NCBI GenBank assembly: GCA_902475785.1
Contig: CABSAN010000024.1
Location: 1 to 30,129, forward strand
Source: an uncultured Collinsella sp.
GTDB lineage: Bacteria; Actinomycetota; Coriobacteriia; Coriobacteriales; Coriobacteriaceae
Reading direction: 5' to 3'
Length of the DNA: 30,129 nucleotides
The position numbers were made by a program, and so were the translations under genes. Below are positions 1 through 5,628 of this stretch, in pieces. Positions within the stretch are counted from its first letter, which is position 1. The number at the start of each line of letters is the position of its first letter. The notes under the pieces are model-generated. The model was not told the origin of the DNA, searched no databases, and worked only from the letters and a program-made list of their open reading frames with translations.

Positions 1-290
1 GTCCATCCTCGCAGTATCCGGTTCTCAAGGTGCACGCCCCGCGGCTCATCCGGTTCCACCGGGCCGCGCGGCAAGGAGATATATTGCCAGACCGCGAAGC
101 CCTGTGGGACGTCAATTCCACTCTTCACAAGTCCTACACAATACATTGCTTCCTATATAAGTCATAGAAAGGCTGGTGCAGAAATACTGCACGTATCAGA
201 TGATGACCCTTCGGTTAAGAGATATATAAAGATCGGTCACCTGTAAGTGTCTATCTACCCGCGCTTTTGCTATATAAACCAGCGCTTCAG
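1..290 (-). other. Candidate rRNA-operon leader or spacer, no protein gene
   Basis: No convincing reading frame is present. Read on the minus strand, the end at positions 1-38 carries TTGAGAACCGGATACTGCG. This resembles the conserved TTGAGAACT..-type sequence found in leaders and 16S-23S spacers of Actinobacteria rRNA operons. Nearby are hairpins at 40-68 (outer CGCGGC/GCCGCG, inner CCGGT/ACCGG), 70-88 (GGCAA/TTGCC) and 176-192 (GTGCAG/CTGCAC). AT-rich TATATA stretches at about 150-280 could supply promoters; TAGACA followed 17-19 bases later by TTTATATA is the best match. If this is right, an rRNA gene should start just left of the window. This is inference from motif memory only. Confidence 0.3.
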
Positions 291-328
291 ATAAAAAGAG
301 GGAGCGCCGCGCACAACGCGACACTCCC
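291..328 (-). terminator. Rho-independent terminator of infC-rpmI-rplT
   Basis: On the minus strand a 12-bp stem (GGGAGTGTCGCG / CGCGGCGCTCCC, with two G-U pairs) encloses a 5-base loop. It is followed by CTCTTTTTAT. It lies about 20 bp beyond the rplT stop codon, where the operon should end. Confidence 0.88.
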
Positions 329-349
329 CTAGCGATTCAAGAGAATCTA

Positions 350-709
350 TTAGGCCTCGAGAGCCTTCTTGGCGATGGTAGCCAGCTCGTTGAAGGACTC
401 GATGTCCTCGTAAGCCATCTGAGCCAGGACCTTGCGGTCGAGCTCGATGCCGGCAACCTTCAGGCCGTGCATGAACTGAGAGTAAGAGATGTCGTTCAGG
501 CGAGCAGCAGCGTTGATACGGGTGATCCAGAGAGAACGAATCTCGCGCTTCTTGTTGCGGCGATCACGATACTGATACTGCAGGGAGTGCTGGACCTGCT
601 CTTTAGCATGCTTGTAAGTACGCGAAGCGGCACCGTAGTAACCCTTCGCACGGTGCATAACGGTACGGCGCTTCTTCTTGGCGGCAACAGCGCGCTTAAT
701 ACGTGCCAT
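350..709 (-). CDS. rplT: Large-subunit ribosomal protein L20
   Basis: This is the 50S protein L20, which binds 23S rRNA early in large-subunit assembly. The 119 residues match the usual length. The N-terminus is strongly basic (MARIKRAVAAKKKRR), as expected of the extended rRNA-binding tail, and the family motif AKGYYGAASRTYKHAKEQV lies around residues 21-39. The start is an ATG preceded by AGGAG about 8 bases upstream. It is the last gene of the infC-rpmI-rplT operon, 46 bp after rpmI, and a strong terminator follows. In Firmicutes, L20 represses this operon by binding an mRNA site. Whether that holds here is open, but the infC leader is structured. Confidence 0.98.
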   Translation of the reverse strand: MARIKRAVAAKKKRRTVMHRAKGYYGAASRTYKHAKEQVQHSLQYQYRDRRNKKREIRSLWITRINAAARLNDISYSQFMHGLKVAGIELDRKVLAQMAYEDIESFNELATIAKKALEA

Positions 710-755
710 GTTCTATCAACTCCTATACGGTAAAACGAAAAACGGGAACGCGAAC

Positions 756-947
756 TTAGGCGAGACGCGACTTGATGACCTTGCGGTCGGCAGCGGCGAT
801 CTCGGTCTCCTGACGGAAGCCACGCTTACGCTTGGTGGACTTCTTGCTCAGGATGTGGCTCTTGAAAGCCTTGGCGCGCATAAGCTTGCCGGTACCAGTC
901 TTGCGGAAACGCTTCTTGGTGCCGCTGTGGGACTTCATCTTAGGCAT
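756..947 (-). CDS. rpmI: Large-subunit ribosomal protein L35
   Basis: This is the 50S protein L35, a small basic protein. At 63 residues it has the normal family length, and it opens with the L35 signature MPKMKSHSGTKKRFRKTGTG. TAAGGAG lies 6-7 bases before the ATG. It sits between infC (32 bp upstream) and rplT in the standard bacterial order, so the three are very likely one transcript. Confidence 0.98.
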   Translation of the reverse strand: MPKMKSHSGTKKRFRKTGTGKLMRAKAFKSHILSKKSTKRKRGFRQETEIAAADRKVIKSRLA

Positions 948-979
948 GAAATACTCCTTAATCGGTTACAGAACACTAG

Positions 980-1534
980 TTACTTGGTATCGCTTGCCGC
1001 TTTATCCTCATCGAAGGCGCCCTTAATCGGGGCGAGCAGCATAAGCATGTTACGGCCTTCCATTTTAGGCTTGGACTCGACCGTAGCGTAAGGCTTGAGA
1101 TCCTCGGCGAGACGCTCGAGAACGTTAAGACCCTGCTCCGGGTGAGCCATCTCACGGCCGCGGAACATGATGGTGATCTTAACGCGTGCGCCCTTCTTGA
1201 GGAAACGCAGAACGTGGCCCTTCTTGGTCTCGTAGTCACCAACGTCGATCTTGGGTCGGAACTTCATTTCCTTAACCTCGACCTTGGACTGGTTCTTACG
1301 AGCAGCTTTGGCCTTCATGGCCTGCTGGTACTTGAACTTACCGTAGTCCATGACCTTGCAGACCGGCGGCTCCGCGTTGGGAGCGATCTCGACCAGGTCG
1401 AGACCCTGATCGTCGGCGACGCGCTGGGCATCGCGGATGGCGAACAGGCCGAGCTGAGAGCCATCGACGCCAATCAAACGGCACGAAGATGCAGTGATCT
1501 CGTCGTTGATGCGGGTGTCATCAGACTTAGCTAT
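980..1534 (-). CDS. infC: Translation initiation factor IF-3, probable AUA start
   Basis: IF-3 binds the 30S subunit, prevents premature 50S joining, and rejects wrong start codons and tRNAs. The N-domain starts with DTRINDEI, the linker is K-rich, and the C-domain contains KEMKFRPKID and FRGREMAHPEQG. The frame is open from an ATG at 1549, but no ribosome-binding site precedes that ATG. A strong GGAGGT lies inside that frame, 7 bases before an ATA at 1534-1532. Starting there gives a 184-residue protein with RIN at residues 8-10, as is usual for IF-3. Non-AUG starts are known for infC in other bacteria (AUU in E. coli), where IF-3 represses its own translation. I therefore prefer 1534; the alternative start is 1549 (189 residues). 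Confidence 0.93.
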   Translation of the reverse strand: MAKSDDTRINDEITASSCRLIGVDGSQLGLFAIRDAQRVADDQGLDLVEIAPNAEPPVCKVMDYGKFKYQQAMKAKAARKNQSKVEVKEMKFRPKIDVGDYETKKGHVLRFLKKGARVKITIMFRGREMAHPEQGLNVLERLAEDLKPYATVESKPKMEGRNMLMLLAPIKGAFDEDKAASDTK

Positions 1535-1547
1535 TTTCCCTACCTCC
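1527..1547 (-). promoter_or_regulatory. infC ribosome-binding site and AUA start region
   Basis: The minus strand reads GGAGGT, then AGGGAAA, then ATA GCT AAG. Spacing from the Shine-Dalgarno to ATA is ideal. An ATG at 1549 overlaps this Shine-Dalgarno and has only T/A-rich sequence upstream. The arrangement fits IF-3 autoregulation through a discriminated start codon. Confidence 0.6.
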
Positions 1548-1553
1548 ATTCAT

Positions 1554-1586
1554 AAAAAAATAACCCGGCGCTTCTCAGCAACCAGG
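1554..1586 (-). terminator. Attenuator-like terminator in the infC leader
   Basis: On the minus strand CCTGG-T-TGC, loop TGAGAA, GCG-CCGGG forms an 8-bp stem with one bulged T. TTATTTTTT follows directly, ending just before the infC translation start. A terminator placed upstream of the first gene suggests premature termination control. This is known for the L20-regulated infC leader of Bacillus, but the sequence here is not one I recognise as that RNA family. Confidence 0.6.
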
Positions 1587-1751
1587 TCGTACACATAGAC
1601 TTCCTCGATTTGAGGAAGGAGATCTAAGTTGTATGACCAGTCAGCTGCTCATTGGCGCCAAAAGGTGGGAACCCTCGGGTTCCTCTTTGGGGCATTGCGG
1701 GAACAACGCCTTGCGAATAATAACACGTATAGCGCGTTATCACATTACGTA
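1587..1751 (-). promoter_or_regulatory. infC operon 5' leader with two further hairpins
   Basis: This non-coding stretch lies upstream of infC. It holds CTTCCTC/GAGGAAG (1600-1618, 7-bp stem) and GGAACCC/GGGTTCC (about 1669-1685). Either could take part in an antiterminator switch with the hairpin at 1564-1586. No convincing -35/-10 pair was found; TATTAT-like sequence at about 1715-1725 is a weak candidate. Confidence 0.4.
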
Positions 1752-1769
1752 CACGAAAAAGGGGCCTTG

Positions 1770-1816
1770 ACCCCCTTGAACGCTCGCTTGCATGTATGGT
1801 GCCCGAGGCGAGACTC
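1770..1816. repeat. 47-bp direct repeat, copy 1 (tRNA-Leu 3'-end fragment)
   Basis: Positions 1770-1816 are identical to 1954-2000, 184 bp away. The copy holds the last 20 bases of tRNA-Leu, including encoded CCA, plus its downstream flank. An A5 GGGG hairpin-terminator arm next to it is also partly repeated. It lacks the rest of the tRNA, so it is a remnant, possibly one half of an old attachment-site pair. Confidence 0.85.
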
Positions 1817-1934
1817 AAAGGGCTTTCGCTTCGCGAAGCCCCGGGCTTCGGGCGCGTGGCGCCCTCGCCACGCTCCGCTACAAACAGGCCACAGGCCTGT
1901 TTGCTTAACGCTTCGCGCGCTCACGCGAGTTCGG
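1817..1934. other. Palindrome-rich segment between the two 47-bp repeats
   Basis: No gene is visible. Nested palindromes include GGGCTT/AAGCCC (1820-1841, enclosing CGCTTCGCG) and CAAACAGGCC/GGCCTGTTTG (1881-1903, 10-bp arms with a 3-base loop). It could be the scar of an excised element or of a local duplication. Confidence 0.5.
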
Positions 1935-1936
1935 CA

Positions 1937-1959
1937 CGAAAAAGGGGGCCGCAACCCCC
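1937..1959 (-). terminator. Terminator downstream of tRNA-Leu
   Basis: On the minus strand GGGGG, loop TTGCG, then CCCCC is followed by TTTTTCG. It lies about 20 bp beyond the tRNA 3' end. A partial copy lies at about 1754-1775 with the duplicated tRNA end. Confidence 0.75.
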
Positions 1960-2000
1960 TTGAACGCTCGCTTGCATGTATGGTGCCCGAGGCGAGACTC
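1954..2000. repeat. 47-bp direct repeat, copy 2 (within tRNA-Leu 3' end)
   Basis: This is the intact-gene copy of the repeat described at 1770-1816. It covers the T-arm 3' half, the acceptor 3' strand, CCA and 27 bp of flank. Confidence 0.85.
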
Positions 2001-2067
2001 GAACTCGCACGTTGTTGCCAACGGTGGATTTTGAGTCCACTGCGTCTGCCAATTCCGCCACTCGGGC
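1981..2067 (-). tRNA. tRNA-Leu (anticodon CAA)
   Basis: The 87-nt minus-strand sequence folds as a class II tRNA. The acceptor stem is GCCCGAG/CTCGGGC with discriminator A and encoded CCA. The anticodon arm is GTGGA-CTCAAAA-TCCAC, giving CAA (plus strand 2031-2033), which reads UUG. The long variable arm is CGTTG-GCAA-CAACG and the T-arm is GCGAG-TTCGAGT-CTCGC. A long variable arm and this anticodon identify leucine. It begins 39 bp downstream of the transglutaminase-like gene with no terminator between, so it may be partly cotranscribed with it. Confidence 0.97.
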
Positions 2068-2106
2068 ACGCAATGCGTGAGTTAGTTTATCACAGCTTTC
2101 TGTTGA

Positions 2107-3540
2107 TTAGTCCGAAAATGGAACTTCGAGCATTTCGATGAGCTCGACCGAACGGAGCATCTCGCGCTGACGGCATCCACGACCGTCGACCGAAGCCTCG
2201 CCCATCTGGTTATCGTAAGGGTCCTCGCGCATGCCGTCGAAAGAGGGCTCAAACTCTGTCTGGAATCGATTGTTGGCCACCATACGCCACGGGTCGAGAT
2301 TGCCAAAGTAGTGACGGCGGCGCCACTCCTCCCCCATCCTGCGAGCAGAAGATCCAAATGACACGTCGGCGTTGAGCCAACCGGTCTGCGGCGTATAGAA
2401 CTCTGCCCAGTCGTGCGACCCCACCGAATCGGGCGCAACATACAGGCCGCTCTGCCAACGGGCAGGCACGCCCGCGATACGGCACATGGTGATAAACGTG
2501 AGCGCCATAACGCCGCAATCGCCGCGGAGCGAATGCGCACAGTCATCGGCAATAGATCCCAAAAGCAAGTACGGCGGCTGATAGCGATAGTCGATATACT
2601 GCGTCAGATAATCATAGATAGCACGGGCGCGATCGAGCGGATCCTCGAGTCCGTCAACAACACCGGCCGTCAGCTGCTGCAGATACGGCGTGAATGCAAT
2701 GTGCGGACGGTCCTCAGAAATATCCTCGGGCAGCGGCGCGTCCATACGCGGATGCGACGGAAGCGCACCCCCATAAATATCGCGATAAGCGGCATTGATT
2801 TGATAGCGATAGGTCACCGAGAATGAGCGATCACTCGAAGAAGACCACGAGGCGGTACGCGCCGAAGCGTTCGCGGGAGCAACAGCACCCTCCGGCGTCA
2901 TATCGAGAACCTCGATATGAGACTGTTGACGACAGGCGGCGGCAACGGGTAGCCAAGCGCGAACGGTCTCCCCCTCTAGAGCGCCGGGGACAGACAAGGA
3001 CGCCTTAAGCGTAATAACGCGAGTCAATCCGTTTTGCGACTCCATCTCCTTGAGCATCTCGTTGCGCAGTGCTATTCCGTCCGTAGGATCGGGACGCATG
3101 CCGGGGACCTCTTTGGGATATACGCGAAGCGAATCGAGGAAGTTGTCGAGAACGAACAGCTCACCATCGATAAAGCGCCAGTCAATACGCTTACGGTCAA
3201 TCAGATCGTCAAACTGCTCCTCGGTAAACTCAGGCCACTCCTCGCGAATCATCGCAATAGCCCGATCGCGCGACACCGAAAAATGAAGCGGCGTCTCGAT
3301 CATGCGATACCGTTCGGCGCGAACGCAAGCGGCCAACGAGGGATCGGGATTCTGCTCCAAAAGACGATCGCAGGCAGCAACAGCCTGCGTCAAATACCCG
3401 GCACCCTTAAGACGAAGAATCTCAGGCGGTAGCCCAATATCGAGATGGCGAAAATCATCACAGCAAACATCGACAGAGCAACCAACAGAGCCCTCGTCAA
3501 TAACCTTCCCATCCGAAGGCAGCACATCAATAACAGCCAT
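2107..3540 (-). CDS. Transglutaminase-like (papain-fold) domain protein
   Basis: The C-terminal third carries the transglutaminase-like core. Numbered from the longest frame (start 3576), the catalytic triad is Cys354 in GDCGVMALTFITMC, His388 in SHDWAEFY and Asp404 in LNADVSFG. Such domains act as cysteine proteases or amidases as well as cross-linkers, so the reaction cannot be named. Residues 1-200 match no family I know; residues 55-95 look helical and TPR-like (PEILRLKGAGYLTQAVAACDRLLEQNP). There is no signal peptide or membrane helix, so it is probably cytoplasmic. The frame opens at 3576 without a ribosome-binding site. The next ATG at 3540 has GGAG 6 bases upstream and is preferred (477 residues). 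It is a single gene with the tRNA-Leu just downstream. Confidence 0.85.
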   Translation of the reverse strand: MAVIDVLPSDGKVIDEGSVGCSVDVCCDDFRHLDIGLPPEILRLKGAGYLTQAVAACDRLLEQNPDPSLAACVRAERYRMIETPLHFSVSRDRAIAMIREEWPEFTEEQFDDLIDRKRIDWRFIDGELFVLDNFLDSLRVYPKEVPGMRPDPTDGIALRNEMLKEMESQNGLTRVITLKASLSVPGALEGETVRAWLPVAAACRQQSHIEVLDMTPEGAVAPANASARTASWSSSSDRSFSVTYRYQINAAYRDIYGGALPSHPRMDAPLPEDISEDRPHIAFTPYLQQLTAGVVDGLEDPLDRARAIYDYLTQYIDYRYQPPYLLLGSIADDCAHSLRGDCGVMALTFITMCRIAGVPARWQSGLYVAPDSVGSHDWAEFYTPQTGWLNADVSFGSSARRMGEEWRRRHYFGNLDPWRMVANNRFQTEFEPSFDGMREDPYDNQMGEASVDGRGCRQREMLRSVELIEMLEVPFSD

Positions 3541-3680
3541 ACCAAACTCCAAGTCATTAGAACTCTTGAAGCCCATTGTAGCGAGATAAAAAAGAAAGCC
3601 CCAGTCAAGGAGCCCTCAACACCGACAAACGATAGCTATAAGAAATAATCAGCCCAGTAACCCTGTAGCGAGTTAACGAA

Positions 3681-3774
3681 GGAGGCCCCGTTTCCCCGGA
3701 GCTGATTCCGTCGCGCGACTTCTGGCGAAGCCAGGTGAGCGCGAGGGAAACAGCGTAGGGGAAACGGGGCCTCC
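3681..3774. repeat. Large palindrome with perfect 17-bp arms
   Basis: GGAGGCCCCGTTTCCCC (3681-3697) is matched by its exact reverse complement at 3758-3774. The 60-bp interior contains CTGGC-GAA-GCCAG. The flanks continue imperfectly (AGCGAGTTAAC on the left, GTTAAACCGCT on the right). It lies just past the fba stop codon. No T-run follows on either strand, so it is not a standard terminator. It may be an intergenic repeat element or a MITE-like remnant. Confidence 0.8.
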
Positions 3775-3795
3775 GGCGGGAAGTTAAACCGCTAC

Positions 3796-4662
3796 TTACG
3801 CCTTGTTGACGGAGCCAAACTCCTCCATGAGCTCCTTGGTGCGGGCAACGATGTTGTCGCGACCAGGCTTGAGGAGCTTGCGGGGGTCAAAGCCCTTGCC
3901 CTGCTGATCCTTGCCAGCCTCGATGTACTCGCGAACGCCCTTGGCAAAGACGAGCTGCAGATCGGTGTTGACGTTGATCTTGGAGATACCCAGGGAGATG
4001 GCCTTCTTGATCTGATCCTCGGGGATGCCGGTGCCACCGTGCAGGACGAGGGGCAGGTCGCCGGTCTGAGCCTTAATCTCGCCCAGGCGCTCGAAGGAAA
4101 GGCCAGCCCAGTCGGCAGGGTACACGCCGTGGATGTTGCCGATACCGCAAGCGAGGAAGTCGACGCCCAGGTCAGCAATCTGCTTGCACTCAGCAGGATC
4201 AGCGAGCTCGCCGCTGGAGGTCACGCCGTCCTCGGTGCCGCCGATGCCGCCGACCTCGGCCTCGATGGACATGCCCTTGGAGTGGGCAAGCTCAACGAGC
4301 TCCTTGGTGCGGTCGAGGTTAAGCTGGAAGGTCTCCTCGTGAGAGCCGTCATACATGATGGACGTGAAGCCGGCCTCGATGCACTTGAAGCAGTCCTCGT
4401 AAGAACCGTGATCGAGGTGAAGGGCGACGGGAACGGTAACGCCCGTGGCCTCGACGGCAGCCTTGACCATGTCGGCGCAGACCTTGAAACCGCCCATCCA
4501 CTTAGCGGCACCAGCGGTGCACTGAAGGATCAGCGGAGACTTGGCCTCCTCGGCGGCCTGGAGAATAGCCAGGGTCCACTCGAGGTTGTTGGTGTTGAAG
4601 GCACCGAGACCGTACTTGCCGGCTTCGGCCTTCTTGAGCATGTCTGCTGCGTTGACGAGCAT
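3796..4662 (-). CDS. fba: Class II fructose-1,6-bisphosphate aldolase
   Basis: This zinc enzyme interconverts fructose-1,6-bisphosphate with dihydroxyacetone phosphate and glyceraldehyde-3-phosphate in glycolysis and gluconeogenesis. At 288 residues it has the length of short class II enzymes (FbaA/GatY group). LHLDHG (81-86) supplies catalytic Asp84 and zinc ligand His85. EAEVGGIGGTEDG (134-146) and the zinc ligands His178 (NIHGVY) and His208 (LHGGTG) follow. The phosphate-binding NVNTDLQ is at 230-236. The frame stays open upstream to 4929, but the start at 4662 has AGGAGG 8 bases before the ATG and matches the family N-terminus. A tagatose-bisphosphate aldolase role is possible but less likely for a lone gene. 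Confidence 0.95.
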   Translation of the reverse strand: MLVNAADMLKKAEAGKYGLGAFNTNNLEWTLAILQAAEEAKSPLILQCTAGAAKWMGGFKVCADMVKAAVEATGVTVPVALHLDHGSYEDCFKCIEAGFTSIMYDGSHEETFQLNLDRTKELVELAHSKGMSIEAEVGGIGGTEDGVTSSGELADPAECKQIADLGVDFLACGIGNIHGVYPADWAGLSFERLGEIKAQTGDLPLVLHGGTGIPEDQIKKAISLGISKINVNTDLQLVFAKGVREYIEAGKDQQGKGFDPRKLLKPGRDNIVARTKELMEEFGSVNKA

Positions 4663-4702
4663 AAAAGAAACCTCCTGTAAGGTTGCTCCGATAACGCCTG
4701 AG

Positions 4703-4747
4703 ATTTTACCACGACATACCCGAGCATAAACGTTCGTTTGTTCACGA
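4703..4747 (-). promoter_or_regulatory. Likely fba promoter (extended -10)
   Basis: On the minus strand TGgTAAAAT places the -10 box at 4703-4708 with an extended TG. The -35 is weak (GTTTAT). Transcription would start near 4696, leaving a leader of about 35 nt. A small dyad TTCGT-N6-ACGAA (4732-4747) overlaps the -35 region and could be an operator. Confidence 0.5.
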
Positions 4748-4856
4748 ATACCATCCGATTGGACAAATTTTGACCGTTTGCCCCACAGAATCGACCCACT
4801 GGGGAAAATAGCTTGACGATTGAGCGGTCTTCGTGGTTCGAAAGACGGCTTCGAGC

Positions 4857-5540
4857 CTACATCTGCATAAACGGGTTCTGCATAAGTTCGCGCGCCATCG
4901 TGGTCGAATCGCCATGGCCCGTCAAGCAAACGGTATCGGGCGGAAGCGTCTTGGCAAGTTTGGAGAGCGAGCGCATAATCGCCGCCTCGTCACCGCCGGA
5001 AAGATCGGTACGACCGTGGCTGCCCGGGAAAAGCGTGTCGCCCACAAAGGCGATGTTCCCCTGCTCGGTCGCGGCGAACAGGACGATGCCGCCCGGCGTA
5101 TGCCCCGGCGTCTCGATCACCTGCAGGCAGACGTCGCCCACCTCGATTGTATCGCCCTCGGCAAGCAAACGCGTCGGCTCACCCGGATCGGGCGTCTCGA
5201 TGCCCCACATGGCGCGCTGCTCCTCGATATTTGCGCGAGGTACCGTCACGTCTTTAGCGCACAACTCATATAGTGCGCTGTCGCCAACAACAGCTCGAAC
5301 CCCGGCAACCCCGCCAACATGGTCGGCATGACCGTGCGTGCAGACAGACCCGAGTACGCGCACCTCGGGATGCGCGGTGCGGATATGCTCCACAAGACGC
5401 TCGCCCTCCCACGCCGGATCGACGATTAAGCACTCGTCATTCGAAATCACGGCGTAGCTGTTGGTCTGAATCGGGCCGTTGACGAGCGCCTCAATCGAAG
5501 CCGTGCCTCGGGGTGTCAGGTCCAAAGTCATATCGTCCAT
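4857..5540 (-). CDS. Metallo-beta-lactamase-fold hydrolase (glyoxalase II-like)
   Basis: This is a binuclear zinc hydrolase of the glyoxalase II-like branch. Numbered from the 5546 ATG, the ligands are His71, His73, Asp75 and His76 in THGHADHVGG, His149 in TPGHTPGG, Asp170 in FVGDTLF, and His211 in TGHGDSTTM. GSHGRTD (175-181) is typical of the branch. At about 229 residues it lacks the C-terminal domain of true glyoxalase II, so the substrate is unknown; a thioester is the usual guess. The ATG at 5540 is preferred because GGAGG is 8 bases upstream; the ATG at 5546 is too close to it. It lies downstream of rel beyond a modest terminator and may be expressed by read-through. Confidence 0.9.
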   Translation of the reverse strand: MDDMTLDLTPRGTASIEALVNGPIQTNSYAVISNDECLIVDPAWEGERLVEHIRTAHPEVRVLGSVCTHGHADHVGGVAGVRAVVGDSALYELCAKDVTVPRANIEEQRAMWGIETPDPGEPTRLLAEGDTIEVGDVCLQVIETPGHTPGGIVLFAATEQGNIAFVGDTLFPGSHGRTDLSGGDEAAIMRSLSKLAKTLPPDTVCLTGHGDSTTMARELMQNPFMQM

Positions 5541-5555
5541 GCGCATGCCCTCCTT

Positions 5556-5594
5556 CTAAAATACGTTCGAGGCACCAAACGATGCCTCGAACGT
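5556..5594 (-). terminator. Terminator after rel
   Basis: Perfect 12-bp arms ACGTTCGAGGCA / TGCCTCGAACGT enclose 8 bases. On the minus strand they are followed by ATTTTAG. The short T-run suggests incomplete termination into the downstream hydrolase gene. Confidence 0.75.
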
Positions 5595-5628
5595 AACCAA
5601 TATCTATGATGCTGAGAGGCTCTCGCAC

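Noticed and set aside
1547..1549. ATG at 1549 as the infC start
   Set aside because: Only T/A-rich sequence precedes it, and the Shine-Dalgarno would lie within codons 1-3; the ATA at 1534 is better placed.
1745..2141. Frames across the tRNA-Leu region
   Set aside because: They overlap a well-folded tRNA and its duplicated end, with no protein similarity.
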